Shown here: in pieces, positions 14,615 to 23,066 of the stretch
Layout of the letters: each line of letters starts with the position of its first letter
Numbering within the stretch: position 1 is the first letter of the stretch
Assembly (NCBI GenBank): GCA_013332095.1
Contig: JABENI010000003.1
Coordinates: 1 to 46,670, forward strand
Direction of reading: 5' to 3'
Source: Candidatus Bathyoplasma sp. NZ
Lineage (GTDB): Bacteria > Bacillota_I > Bacilli_A > MAG-NZ
DNA: 46,670 nt
The notes under the pieces: model-generated
Told to the model about the DNA's origin: nothing
The model's database searches: none
Seen by the model: the letters and a program-made list of their open reading frames with translations, nothing else
Position numbers and translations under genes: made by a program

Positions 14615-15444
14615 CAACAAATTTTCCCGATTAAATTTTCCAATTCTTTTAAATTGTCAAACTTAATAATAACTTTACCTTCTCTAACATCAACTTTTAA
14701 TTTCACAATTTTTTCAATTTGTTTTTTATAAATTGAGTAATCAAAAACATCTCTCGATTTAATTTGGTTAGTCCTTTTTTCAAGTTTTGCTAAACTTTCC
14801 AAATCTCTAACCGTTAATTTTTTACTGATTACTTCATTAGCTAAATAAATAACTTTTTCTTTATCGGAAATTTTACTCAAAACTTTTGCATGACCGAGTG
14901 AAATATCTCCCGTTCCTACTTTTTCTCTCACAACTTTGGGTAATTTTAAAAGCCCTAGCATGTTGGTAACTTGGGACCTACTCTTTCCGACTTTTTTCGC
15001 TAACTCTTCTTGAGTTAATTTAAAATTATTAATCAACAGTTTATAACTGCTCGCAATTTCAATAGCCGTTAAATCCTCTCTTTGAATATTTTCTAAAAGA
15101 GCAATTTCCATCATTTGCATTTCATTGTAATCTCTAATGATTGCTGGAATTTCGGTCAATCCGGCCAACTTAGCAGCTCTAACTCTTCTTTCACCAGCAA
15201 TTAAAATATATTTTTCATCTTCTAAAATAACAATAATTGGTGAGATAACTCCGTGTTCTTTAATTGAGGACGCTAGTTCATTTAACTGTTCGATATCAAA
15301 TTTTTTACGTGGTTGAAACGGATTAGCACTAATATCTTCAATTGCTATATTAACAGCTGTTTCCCCTTCATCTATTCCCGCAAAAAAATCATTTTCTTCG
15401 AATAATTTTCCAAGTCCTTTACCTAATTTTGATCTATTTTTCAT
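14614..15444 (-). CDS. parB: ParB/Spo0J chromosome-partition CTPase
   Basis: 276 residues. The N-terminal tail KLGKGLGKLFEE stimulates ParA in this family. The ParB nuclease-fold CTP-binding domain shows ISANPFQPRK, LIAGERRVRAAKLAG (the GERRxRA box) and LLENIQREDL. The helix-turn-helix for parS binding is QEELAKKVGKSRSQVTNMLGLL (~161-182), and the C-terminal dimerisation domain ends the protein. It loads on parS and slides as a CTP-dependent clamp to segregate origins. It overlaps parA by 11 bp. No parS-like TGTTTCACGTGAAACA was seen in the window. Confidence 0.96.
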   Translation of the reverse strand: MKNRSKLGKGLGKLFEENDFFAGIDEGETAVNIAIEDISANPFQPRKKFDIEQLNELASSIKEHGVISPIIVILEDEKYILIAGERRVRAAKLAGLTEIPAIIRDYNEMQMMEIALLENIQREDLTAIEIASSYKLLINNFKLTQEELAKKVGKSRSQVTNMLGLLKLPKVVREKVGTGDISLGHAKVLSKISDKEKVIYLANEVISKKLTVRDLESLAKLEKRTNQIKSRDVFDYSIYKKQIEKIVKLKVDVREGKVIIKFDNLKELENLIGKIC

Positions 15445-16207
15445 TTTTTAGCACCTCTTGCGCCAAATCGCGATAGGCTATAGCTCCTCTAGAGTTTGGC
15501 GAAAATTGAATAATACTTCTTCCATGTGACGGTGCAATTTGTAAATGAACGTTTCTTGGCACAATCGTTTGAAAAACTTTTTCTTTAAAGTATTTTCTAA
15601 CTTCTGTTACGATTTCAAAACCAAAATTATTTCTATTATCGAGCATCGTTAATAGTATTCCTTCAATTTTTAATTTTCTCTTTTTAGATTTCAATCTATT
15701 TTGCACAATTCTAACTGTATTAAATAATTGTGTTAAACCATCTAGGGCATAAAATTCACACTGAACAGGAATCAAAATAGAAGTTGAAGCACATAGAGCA
15801 TTTATTGTCACTAAACTTAACGACGGTGGACAGTCGATAATCACATATTCATATTGCTCTTGAATTACCTTTAATTTGTTATATAGACAAAATTCTCTAT
15901 TTTTAATCGTTGAAAGAGCTAACTCCAGTCCTGCTAACTCAATAGTTGCTGGCAGAATATCTAAGTTTTTAATTCCCGTGCTGACACAAACGCTTTTAAA
16001 CTCAATATCATTAATCATAAAATCATAAACATTTTTATCTAAAAAACCTCTATTTATCCCTATTCCCACAGTTGCATTGCTCTGTGGATCTAAATCAACT
16101 AGTAATACCTTTTTACCCAAAAAAGCCAATGTAGCACTTAAATTAACTGCTGTTGTAGTTTTTCCTACTCCACCTTTTTGGTTAACTATGGAAATTATTT
16201 TTGACAT
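15434..16207 (-). CDS. parA: ParA/Soj partition ATPase
   Basis: 257 residues. Deviant Walker A NQKGGVGKTTTAVN (8-21), Walker A' LLVDLDPQSNAT and Walker B VIIDCPPS. A cytoplasmic, nucleoid-bound ATPase that works with ParB in origin segregation and, in related bacteria, controls DnaA. ATG 16207 has GTAGGTGAAC 2 nt upstream. It follows rsmG by 53 bp. Confidence 0.97.
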   Translation of the reverse strand: MSKIISIVNQKGGVGKTTTAVNLSATLAFLGKKVLLVDLDPQSNATVGIGINRGFLDKNVYDFMINDIEFKSVCVSTGIKNLDILPATIELAGLELALSTIKNREFCLYNKLKVIQEQYEYVIIDCPPSLSLVTINALCASTSILIPVQCEFYALDGLTQLFNTVRIVQNRLKSKKRKLKIEGILLTMLDNRNNFGFEIVTEVRKYFKEKVFQTIVPRNVHLQIAPSHGRSIIQFSPNSRGAIAYRDLAQEVLKNEK

Positions 16208-16260
16208 TTGTTCACCTACTTTTTATTTCTATTTATTATTACAATAAGAGTTAAAATCCC

Positions 16261-16947
16261 CTATAAAGGGCTCCCCTTTATTTTACCATAAATTCGCGGA
16301 TATTTCTTCATTGTATTTTGATTTTTTTTAATTACGGCAATTCCTCTCTTGCCAAAACCATTTGGCAATTCATATTCGATATATTTTTCTAGCTCTGCAG
16401 ATAGTGTTTTAAAGGCATTTTGACTGTTTGCAATTTCCTCTGCTGCGTTTGCTCCTTTTAAAGCGATAAATTTTCCTCCAATTTTTACATATGGAATACA
16501 CAGTTCACTTAAGATATTTAACTTTGCTACTGCTCTTGCAAAAACTAGATCGTACTGTTGCCAAACAGTTGAAACGTATTCCTCAGCTCTAGCGTGAACA
16601 TTTGTCACAGTTATTTTAAGTTCTTCACAAAGCAAATCTAAAAATTTAATTCTTTTTCCTAAACTATCGACAATCGTTAGATCAATCTCTGGATAGATAA
16701 TTTTCAAAGGAATTCCCGGAAATCCTGCTCCTGAACCGATATCGCAAATTTTTTGATTACTGAAATCAACAATTTTTGCCAAATAAAGTGAATCGTAAAA
16801 ATGTTTAACTACTACTTCTTCTTTTTCGACAATTGCCGTCAAATTAATTTTTTCATTCCACTCCAACAAAAACTTATAATATTTTTCAAACTGTTCAACT
16901 TGTCTATCAGTTAAATCAATATCTAATTTTTTAAACATCTCTTTCAT
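16261..16947 (-). CDS. rsmG: 16S rRNA (guanine-N7) methyltransferase RsmG
   Basis: 228 residues. The SAM-binding motif KICDIGSGAGFPGIPLKI is clear, as are the family motifs VFARAVAKLNIL and FIALKGANAAEE. Methylates G527 of 16S rRNA (E. coli numbering). The start ATG 16947 lies inside the 3' end of mnmG (17-bp overlap) with AAAGG 7-8 nt upstream. The last codons form a GGGG/CCCC palindrome that may make a hairpin before parA. Confidence 0.96.
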   Translation of the reverse strand: MKEMFKKLDIDLTDRQVEQFEKYYKFLLEWNEKINLTAIVEKEEVVVKHFYDSLYLAKIVDFSNQKICDIGSGAGFPGIPLKIIYPEIDLTIVDSLGKRIKFLDLLCEELKITVTNVHARAEEYVSTVWQQYDLVFARAVAKLNILSELCIPYVKIGGKFIALKGANAAEEIANSQNAFKTLSAELEKYIEYELPNGFGKRGIAVIKKNQNTMKKYPRIYGKIKGSPL

Positions 16948-18805
16948 TTTTCAAACCTTTCACATAAATCATTAACACCGAAACATCGGCTGGCGTAATT
17001 CCACTTATTCTCATTACTTGCCCAATATTTACAGGACGAATTTTAGTCAATTTTTCTTTAGCTTCTAAGGCTAAATTATGAATGTCCCTATAATCAATAT
17101 TAGCCGGAATCAACAATTTTTCTAACTTAGCCATTTTATCCGATCTTTCAATAGCTTTATCGATGTATCCTTTGTATTTGATTTCTATTTCAATTTGGTC
17201 AGATATTTCTTTTTCAAAATAATTTTCTTCATTTAATAATTTTTTAATCTGGTTATAATTAATTTCTGGTCTTTTAAGCAAATCATATGCATAAACACAA
17301 TCTTTAAGCGGAGTTGAACAAATTTTTACTAACTGCTCGTTGATTGTTTTAGTGTTATAAATCTTAATTTTTTTTAATCTAGCTATTTCAGTTTGAATTT
17401 TTTTCTCTTTATCTAAAAACAGAAAATATTGTTTTTCCTCTATCAAACCAATTTGATATCCTTTTTTCAGCAACCTGCTATCAGCATTATCATGTCTTAA
17501 AAGCAATCTAAACTCGGCTCTTGAAGTCAACAACCTATAAGGTTCTTGCGTCCCCTTGGTAACTAAATCATCAATTAGGACACCGATATAGGCTTCATTT
17601 CTACCTAAAATTAGCGGTTCTTTATGATCGAGTTTTAAACAGGCATTGATCGAAGCGATTAATCCTTGACAAGCAGCTTCTTCATAACCACTAGTTCCGT
17701 TAACTTGTCCAGCTGTATAAAGTCCGCTAATTAATTTCGTTTCTAACGTCTTATGCAACTGTGTTGGATCGATAGCATCATATTCAATAGCATAGGCGTA
17801 CTTATCGATAACAGCATTATTTAATCCTTCGATGGAGTTCACCATCTGTTCTTGAATTTGATGAGGCATACTACTACTAAACCCGGCTAAATAAATTGTA
17901 TCTAAATATAAACTTTCTGGCTCTAAGAACAACTGGTGTCTTTCGCGATCATTAAATCTAACGATTTTATCTTCAATACTAGGACAATACCTCGGTCCTA
18001 CACCTTTTACCTGTCCTGAATACATACTACTTTTATTTAAATTATCTGCTATTATCTGATGAGTTTTTAAATTTGTATAAGTTAAATAACAAGAAATTTG
18101 TTGTTCAACCTTAATCATCGGTTCAATTTCAGCAAAACTAAAACTTCTTTGAATATCATCACCTGGCTGTAGTGAAACAGTGTGATAATCAACAGTATCT
18201 TTTTTAATTCTAGGTGGTGTTCCTGTCTTTAATCTAAACGTTTTAAACCCTAATTCTCGCAAATTATTACTGAGTCCAATCGAACTTCTTTCACCTTCTG
18301 GTCCACCATTTGTGACACTATCAGAAACCAAAATATTACTTTGCATATACGTTCCTGTACAAAGAATGACTGCCTTTGCTACTATTTTTGAATCGTCTTC
18401 TAAAACGACCCCTTTGACTTGGTTGTTTTCGACAATTAAGCGATCAATATATCCTTCTTTAACTGCCAAATTGTTTTGTTTTAATAACTTCTTTTGAATA
18501 TTTTTTGGATAGATAACTTTATCAACTTGGGCACGTAAAGCTCTTACTGCCGGTCCTTTTGATAAATTAAGCATTTTCATTTGCAAATAAGAACGGTCAG
18601 CGTTTTTTCCCATTTCTCCACCTAGAGCATCTATTTCACGAACGACAATCCCTTTAGCGGGACCCCCAATCGATGGATTACAGGGTAAATTACCGATCAT
18701 TTCAATTTTACCTGTGATCAGTAAAGTATTTTTATTTAACTTAGCGGCAACTAAACTTGCTTCTATTCCAGCATGTCCACCACCGATGACAATTACATCA
18801 TACAT
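16931..18805 (-). CDS. mnmG: tRNA uridine 5-carboxymethylaminomethyl modification enzyme MnmG
   Basis: 624 residues, full length. FAD-binding GGGHAGIEA (8-16), the PCNPSIGGPAKG segment with the catalytic Cys, GQVNGTSGYEEAACQG, and the C-terminal MnmE/tRNA-binding domain (LTKIRPVNIGQVMRISG). With MnmE it modifies the wobble uridine of several tRNAs. The usual partner mnmE is not adjacent in the window; mnmG is first in this cluster, behind a 102-bp region shared with a divergent response regulator. RBS AGGTGATATAAAA. Confidence 0.97.
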   Translation of the reverse strand: MYDVIVIGGGHAGIEASLVAAKLNKNTLLITGKIEMIGNLPCNPSIGGPAKGIVVREIDALGGEMGKNADRSYLQMKMLNLSKGPAVRALRAQVDKVIYPKNIQKKLLKQNNLAVKEGYIDRLIVENNQVKGVVLEDDSKIVAKAVILCTGTYMQSNILVSDSVTNGGPEGERSSIGLSNNLRELGFKTFRLKTGTPPRIKKDTVDYHTVSLQPGDDIQRSFSFAEIEPMIKVEQQISCYLTYTNLKTHQIIADNLNKSSMYSGQVKGVGPRYCPSIEDKIVRFNDRERHQLFLEPESLYLDTIYLAGFSSSMPHQIQEQMVNSIEGLNNAVIDKYAYAIEYDAIDPTQLHKTLETKLISGLYTAGQVNGTSGYEEAACQGLIASINACLKLDHKEPLILGRNEAYIGVLIDDLVTKGTQEPYRLLTSRAEFRLLLRHDNADSRLLKKGYQIGLIEEKQYFLFLDKEKKIQTEIARLKKIKIYNTKTINEQLVKICSTPLKDCVYAYDLLKRPEINYNQIKKLLNEENYFEKEISDQIEIEIKYKGYIDKAIERSDKMAKLEKLLIPANIDYRDIHNLALEAKEKLTKIRPVNIGQVMRISGITPADVSVLMIYVKGLKNERDV

Positions 18806-18907
18806 TTTTATATCACCTATATTTCGCTTAAACTGCTACAATATTCTACCATACTTTTTTACTTTTTTATGTTTTTATGTTAGAATTAAAAGAAAAGGAG
18901 TGATGTT

Positions 18908-19609
18908 ATGAGCCCAAAAACAATTTTAATAGTTGAAGATGAACCGACGATTCAAAATGTAGTTAGTAGATATTTCAAATCAGCAGGTTTTGATGTAATT
19001 ACTGCTAGCGATGGATTTATCGCCCTAGAAAAATTTAGCCAAAATAAAATTGACTTAATTTGTCTTGATATTATGATGCCGAACATTGATGGCTGGACGG
19101 TTACTGAAATGATTAGAGAATCTAGTAACGTTCCAATAATCATAATGACTGCTCTTTCTACCGAAAAAGATATTTTGAGTGGTTATGAGCATAAAATAGA
19201 TGATTATATTACCAAACCATTTAATCCCCAAATTTTAGTTGCGAAAGCAAAAAGTTTATTAAACCGAATATCAACCTCAAGCACTCAATCTCCAAATAAT
19301 TCAGATAGTGAGACACTTTTAAAATGTGGTACAATTGAAATTGATTTAGAAACAATAATTTTAAAAATTGACAGTAAAGTTACTGATGTTTCTAAAACAG
19401 AGTTTGATTTGATTTCGTTTTTAATAAAAAACAAAAATTCAATTTGTTCTAGAAAAGATATTTTAAAAGAAGTTTGGCATGAAAATAGTGTTGTTGATAC
19501 TCGTATCATCGATACTTATATTAAGAAAATAAGAAAAATATTAGGGCCTAACTCCGATATGATTAAAACGGTCTTTGGAAAGGGCTACCGACTTGAAGAA
19601 AATAATTAA
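18908..19609 (+). CDS. OmpR/PhoB-family response regulator
   Basis: 233 residues. The receiver domain (1-115) has the acidic pair ED (10-11), phospho-acceptor Asp 54 (LDIMMPN), Thr 81 and Lys 103. The C-terminal winged helix (~140-230) has the recognition segment VVDTRIIDTYIKKIRKILG and the wing FGKGYRLEE. A DNA-binding transcription factor paired with the kinase that overlaps its end by 17 bp. ATG 18908 has AAAAGGAG 6 nt upstream. Target genes are unknown; the region around it shows no obvious repeated operator. Confidence 0.94.
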   Translation: MSPKTILIVEDEPTIQNVVSRYFKSAGFDVITASDGFIALEKFSQNKIDLICLDIMMPNIDGWTVTEMIRESSNVPIIIMTALSTEKDILSGYEHKIDDYITKPFNPQILVAKAKSLLNRISTSSTQSPNNSDSETLLKCGTIEIDLETIILKIDSKVTDVSKTEFDLISFLIKNKNSICSRKDILKEVWHENSVVDTRIIDTYIKKIRKILGPNSDMIKTVFGKGYRLEENN

Positions 19610-21323
19610 AAAATTTAATGATCTACCACTATCTAAACAAATATTCGGCTTTATTATCACCTTCATCACAGTTTTAGTTATCTTATTATTCTTATTAAAT
19701 AAATACGTTTTCTTAAACATTTATAATCATAGTCAATTATCTAAAATTGAAACTGAAACTACTGAAACAGTTGAAAAACTGAAAAATGCAAATGAAATTG
19801 AATATTACGATATTTTATACGATCATGCATCCACTTCTAACAGTATGCCCTTAATATTGAATAGTGATCTTGAGCCTATCAATTCTGAATATTCATATTC
19901 AATTGAAGTAACCAACAGCACTACATATGATAAATATATTTTAACTTTACCTAATTTAGGTACTGAGATTCAAAAAGGAGAAAGAGTAAGAGCAAAGGTT
20001 TTTCCTAAAACAATAACAGAACAAGAATACTCAATAGCTAGTTTAACAATTGACAACAGAGATATCTACAACTTAAAATGCGATTATTGTCATAAAATAG
20101 AAGGAATTGTAACAACTGTTAACACTCCACCCAATCTGAATTTTTACTTTGCTAAAAACCAAGTAGTAATTAGTGAATTGTACACTTTAAAAAGCAATAC
20201 CACTTTTTTAACAGAGAGTCCTGAATTTTGGCAATTTACTACCGATACCGAATTTTCTCAAAATGTCGTATTTGTCCACCAATTAAACAACTCTAAATAT
20301 TTGATGACAATATACACTTTACAAACACCTTATAACTTAGCCCGAATTTTAAATAACTATAACTTGACAATGTACGCCATAATTATTATTTTTTCAATAG
20401 TAGTTTCGGTAGCTATCTCTAACTACATTTCTAAACCTATTAAAGAACTCGATATGGCTGCCAAAAGAATTTCTGAACTGGACTTTTGTAAAACAAATGA
20501 AGGCGCGAACGCCGAAACACAGTCCCTGAGTAAAAGTATCAATAAAATATCTTACAGTTTCAAAAAAACGCTTAATGACCTAAATCAACAATCTGGAAAA
20601 ATTTATGATTTATATGAAAATCAAACTAAACAAATTAATTTAAGAAATAAATTTCTTTCGTCGATTTCTCATGAATTAAAAACTCCTCTAATGGTTATAA
20701 ACATTACAGCCCAAGCTATTATGGATGGAATTTTTACTCCTGAAGAAGAAAAACTTGAACTGGATAAAATATTAAAGGAAATAAATAATTTAGATGGAAT
20801 GATTAAAGATTTATTAGACGTTTACCGATTAGATGAACTTGCTTTAACGCAAAAATATGACAAGATCAGTTTAAAACAAATAACACTAGAAACACTAAAA
20901 TCTGTTTCTAAATTAATTGAAACTTACAATCAAAATTTAACTACTAGTTTTGATCGTAACACAACAATATATGGAGATAGTAAACAAATTGCGATAGTTG
21001 TTTCAAACTTAATAACTAACGCCATTAAATACACTCCTAAAAATGGTACCATTGAAGTCTTGATAGTTTCTGTTAAAGATAAACTTGTTTTTAAAATTAA
21101 AAACTATGGCATTACTATTCCTGAAGATTTAATAGAACATCTATTCGAACCGTTTTACAGAGTAGATGATTCAAGAACGAAAGATGCTAAAACTAAAGGA
21201 ACTGGATTAGGCTTATATATTGTTTCTGAAACTTTAAAAGCACATAATTTTGATTTTGGAATTCACAATATTCAAAACGGTGTTGAGTCGTGGTTTAGTA
21301 TCAAGAAAAATCAAAAAAAATAA
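19593..21323 (+). CDS. Sensor histidine kinase, two membrane helices, HAMP
   Basis: ~576 residues from TTG 19593 (LKKIIKKFND), chosen because AAAGGG lies 8 nt upstream; TTG 19575 would add six residues. Order: helix ~17-40, extracytoplasmic sensor ~45-258 with a CDYC pair at ~163-166, helix ~261-279, HAMP (SKPIKELDMAAKRI), HisKA with His ~360 (SSISHELKTPL), and HATPase with N-box NLITNAIKYTP and G-box GTGLGLYIV. Membrane-bound; phosphorylates the preceding regulator. The ligand is unknown. The CxxC in the sensor could form a disulfide or bind metal or heme, but CxxCH is present here only as CDYCHK. Confidence 0.93.
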   Translation: MKKIIKKFNDLPLSKQIFGFIITFITVLVILLFLLNKYVFLNIYNHSQLSKIETETTETVEKLKNANEIEYYDILYDHASTSNSMPLILNSDLEPINSEYSYSIEVTNSTTYDKYILTLPNLGTEIQKGERVRAKVFPKTITEQEYSIASLTIDNRDIYNLKCDYCHKIEGIVTTVNTPPNLNFYFAKNQVVISELYTLKSNTTFLTESPEFWQFTTDTEFSQNVVFVHQLNNSKYLMTIYTLQTPYNLARILNNYNLTMYAIIIIFSIVVSVAISNYISKPIKELDMAAKRISELDFCKTNEGANAETQSLSKSINKISYSFKKTLNDLNQQSGKIYDLYENQTKQINLRNKFLSSISHELKTPLMVINITAQAIMDGIFTPEEEKLELDKILKEINNLDGMIKDLLDVYRLDELALTQKYDKISLKQITLETLKSVSKLIETYNQNLTTSFDRNTTIYGDSKQIAIVVSNLITNAIKYTPKNGTIEVLIVSVKDKLVFKIKNYGITIPEDLIEHLFEPFYRVDDSRTKDAKTKGTGLGLYIVSETLKAHNFDFGIHNIQNGVESWFSIKKNQKK

Positions 21324-21347
21324 AGTAATCGTCAGATTACTTTTTTA
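21322..21347 (+). terminator. Terminator of the two-component operon
   Basis: AAAGTAATC, 4-nt loop GTCA, GATTACTTT, then T run; 9-bp perfect stem overlapping the kinase stop codon. Confidence 0.85.
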
Positions 21348-21483
21348 ATATATTATTAAATTGATAAATATTTAACATTGGAAAAATTGCTATAAAGATA
21401 ATAAATTTCTACTTATATCTCTTTTGTACTACTTTTGAGTTTGTTTTACATTTCTCTAATTGACTAATTTATTTGTAGTTAAT

Positions 21484-21510
21484 AAAAAAAGACTAATACA
21501 GTCCTTTTTC
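21484..21510 (-). terminator. Terminator of TM2 protein gene
   Basis: Minus strand: AAAAGGACT, loop, AGTCTTTTT followed by T; one G-U pair. Just past the stop at 21519. Confidence 0.65.
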
Positions 21511-21518
21511 TATAAAAA

Positions 21519-21851
21519 TCAAATTTTTGCTAACAAAGTTAGATTATCATAATTACTTTGACGAATAGCTGGCATAATCAAAAACCAATCAATTACTGTC
21601 CAAACTCCTAATCCACCTAAAGTAAATAATTTTAATAATCCTAAACCAATCTGTCCATTATAAAATCTATCAACACCTAAATAACCAACAACAACAGACA
21701 GTACTAACGCAATCAGCGGCTCTTTCATATAGAACATATCCAATTGCTCAAAGGTTATACCTTCAAGATTGTTTTTGACACTCGTTAAACTTCCTTGAGG
21801 GAATTTATCGCGATTGGTAGTTAACCAAATTTTTAAATCATTCTCTTCCAT
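21519..21851 (-). CDS. TM2-domain membrane protein
   Basis: 110 residues from ATG 21851, which has the strong RBS AAGGAGGTGAG 7 nt upstream; a longer frame to 21902 lacks one. The N-terminal ~50 residues are soluble. The TM2 domain follows: helix LIALVLSVVVGYLGVDRFY with the family DRFY motif, G-rich turn NGQIGLGLLKLFTLGGLGVWTVIDW, second helix and DWFLI. TM2 proteins are small membrane proteins of unclear role. Single-gene unit with its own terminator. Confidence 0.9.
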   Translation of the reverse strand: MEENDLKIWLTTNRDKFPQGSLTSVKNNLEGITFEQLDMFYMKEPLIALVLSVVVGYLGVDRFYNGQIGLGLLKLFTLGGLGVWTVIDWFLIMPAIRQSNYDNLTLLAKI

Positions 21852-22383
21852 TATTTTTCTCACCTCCTTGGATATTCTAGCACTGTATATATTTTGTGTC
21901 AATTTTTAATGTTTTATCTATGTTAAAAAATGATTTATTTTGCTAAAATAATTTTAGTAGTGGAATTAAGTAGATATTTTAGGTAAATATTCAAAAGATT
22001 GTTTTAAAATTGGAAAAATCAGCAAAAATAAAACTAAAAAAAGGGCTATTAATCCATTTTCTTTTATGAATGCCCCAATCAAGATGAAAACAAACAATCA
22101 AATGTTTATTTTATTAATAATTTAAATAATAAAATATAATTTTTACAACAACAATTATTTTATTTAAATGTCCATTTCAATTTTTAAAAGCAGTCTATCA
22201 CTGCATAGACATTATAGATATAAAGTTTGTTAACTTTGAATGTATTAACCAAAATAGTTCAAAGTTAACGTAATATTCAAGATATTACCTTATTATTATT
22301 GTAGAAATTATCTAAATTATTCTTTTTTTTAAAAAAATTATATTTAATTAATTAATTATAGTGCTTAAATGAATAATATTTTT
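21852..22383. other. Gene-free stretch with two inverted repeats
   Basis: No credible ORF. It holds a perfect 12-bp inverted repeat GTTAACTTTGAA / TTCAAAGTTAAC with a 17-nt spacer (22229-22268) and a smaller one GTCTAT / ATAGAC with a 6-nt loop just left of it (about 22188-22210). Neither is followed by a T-tract. Confidence 0.7.
22229..22268. repeat. 12-bp perfect inverted repeat
   Basis: Arms 22229-22240 and 22257/8-22268 are reverse complements around ~17 bases. It could form a hairpin or be a dyad operator; it lies ~115 bp downstream of the ECF S-component gene. Confidence 0.85.
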
Positions 22384-22887
22384 TTATTCGCTAATATTTC
22401 CTAAATCACTTTTTGCTATAGCGTATCCAACTGGTAAAGCAATCGCAATTCCAATTGCTGTCGTCACTAGCGTCGCAACCATTGCTGTGTATACTATCAC
22501 CCATGTTTGACCGTATATTATAAATGAATAACTGCTATATGCCACTAATGAAATTATTCCTGCTACTATGTAAGCTAATAAATTATAGGAAATAGATTGT
22601 CCTTTTCTATTGTTATTTTGTGCAATCTTTGCTCCGATATAACTGGCTAATGCTCTCGCCACAAGCGTAACTGGTATAAACATAGCATATCCAGCAAATA
22701 AATCTGAAAGAGACATTCCTACTCCTGCTATAAATGCAGATTCTTTTGGTGAAAAAATTAAAATACAAACAAACATTGCCACTTCGCCAAAGTGAACTGA
22801 TTGACCGGCAATATCGATATGAACTGTAGTCATTACAGCAGTTAATGCTGTAAATATTCCGATAAGTGCTATTTTTTTTGTTGACAT
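22384..22887 (-). CDS. ECF transporter S component-like membrane protein
   Basis: 167 residues with five to six helices: KKIALIGIFTALTAVMTTV, FGEVAMFVCILIFSPKESAFIAGVGMSLSDLFAGY, LVARALASYIGAKIA, LLAYIVAGIISLVAY, VYTAMVATLVTTAIGIAIALPVGYAI. The short helix-1 Ala-rich motif and the AGVGxxxSDLFAGY segment are typical of ECF-type S components of the riboflavin/HMP group (PF07155-like). It captures a vitamin or precursor for a shared EcfAAT module, which is not in the window. No riboswitch is recognisable in the 179 bp upstream. RBS AAAGGAGAG. Confidence 0.8.
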   Translation of the reverse strand: MSTKKIALIGIFTALTAVMTTVHIDIAGQSVHFGEVAMFVCILIFSPKESAFIAGVGMSLSDLFAGYAMFIPVTLVARALASYIGAKIAQNNNRKGQSISYNLLAYIVAGIISLVAYSSYSFIIYGQTWVIVYTAMVATLVTTAIGIAIALPVGYAIAKSDLGNISE

Positions 22888-23066
22888 ATTTGCTCTCCTT
22901 TTTTTATACTGTTTAAATTATAACTGTTTTTGTATGTTTTTAAATATACAGAAATTATTATTTTAAAATATACAAAAATTATTTTTTTACAATTTTTAAT
23001 CTTTTATTGATACTTTTCTATTATTTTTTATTATAATAAAGGTATCAATAATTATGGAGGAACAAA
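22888..23066. promoter_or_regulatory. Divergent promoter region with repeats
   Basis: It contains two near-identical direct repeats (AAATATACAGAAATTATT and AAATATACAAAAATTATT, ~22944-22990), and an inverted pair ATTGATAC / GTATCAAT (~23008-23050) bracketing a TATAAT (23034-23039) for the plus-strand gene; TTGATA lies 19 bp upstream of that box, a long spacer. Possible shared regulator sites. Confidence 0.4.

Noticed and set aside
14614-16207. parS sites near parA/parB
   Set aside because: CACGTG cores occur near 4190 and 39353 but without the full TGTTTCACGTGAAACA context; none accepted.
16250-16290. GGGG/CCCC palindrome at the rsmG end as a terminator
   Set aside because: No T-tract follows on the minus strand and parA is closely spaced downstream in the same cluster.
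22888-23066. Riboswitch upstream of the ECF S component
   Set aside because: No conserved FMN, TPP or other aptamer sequence is visible; the leader is too short and too AT-rich.
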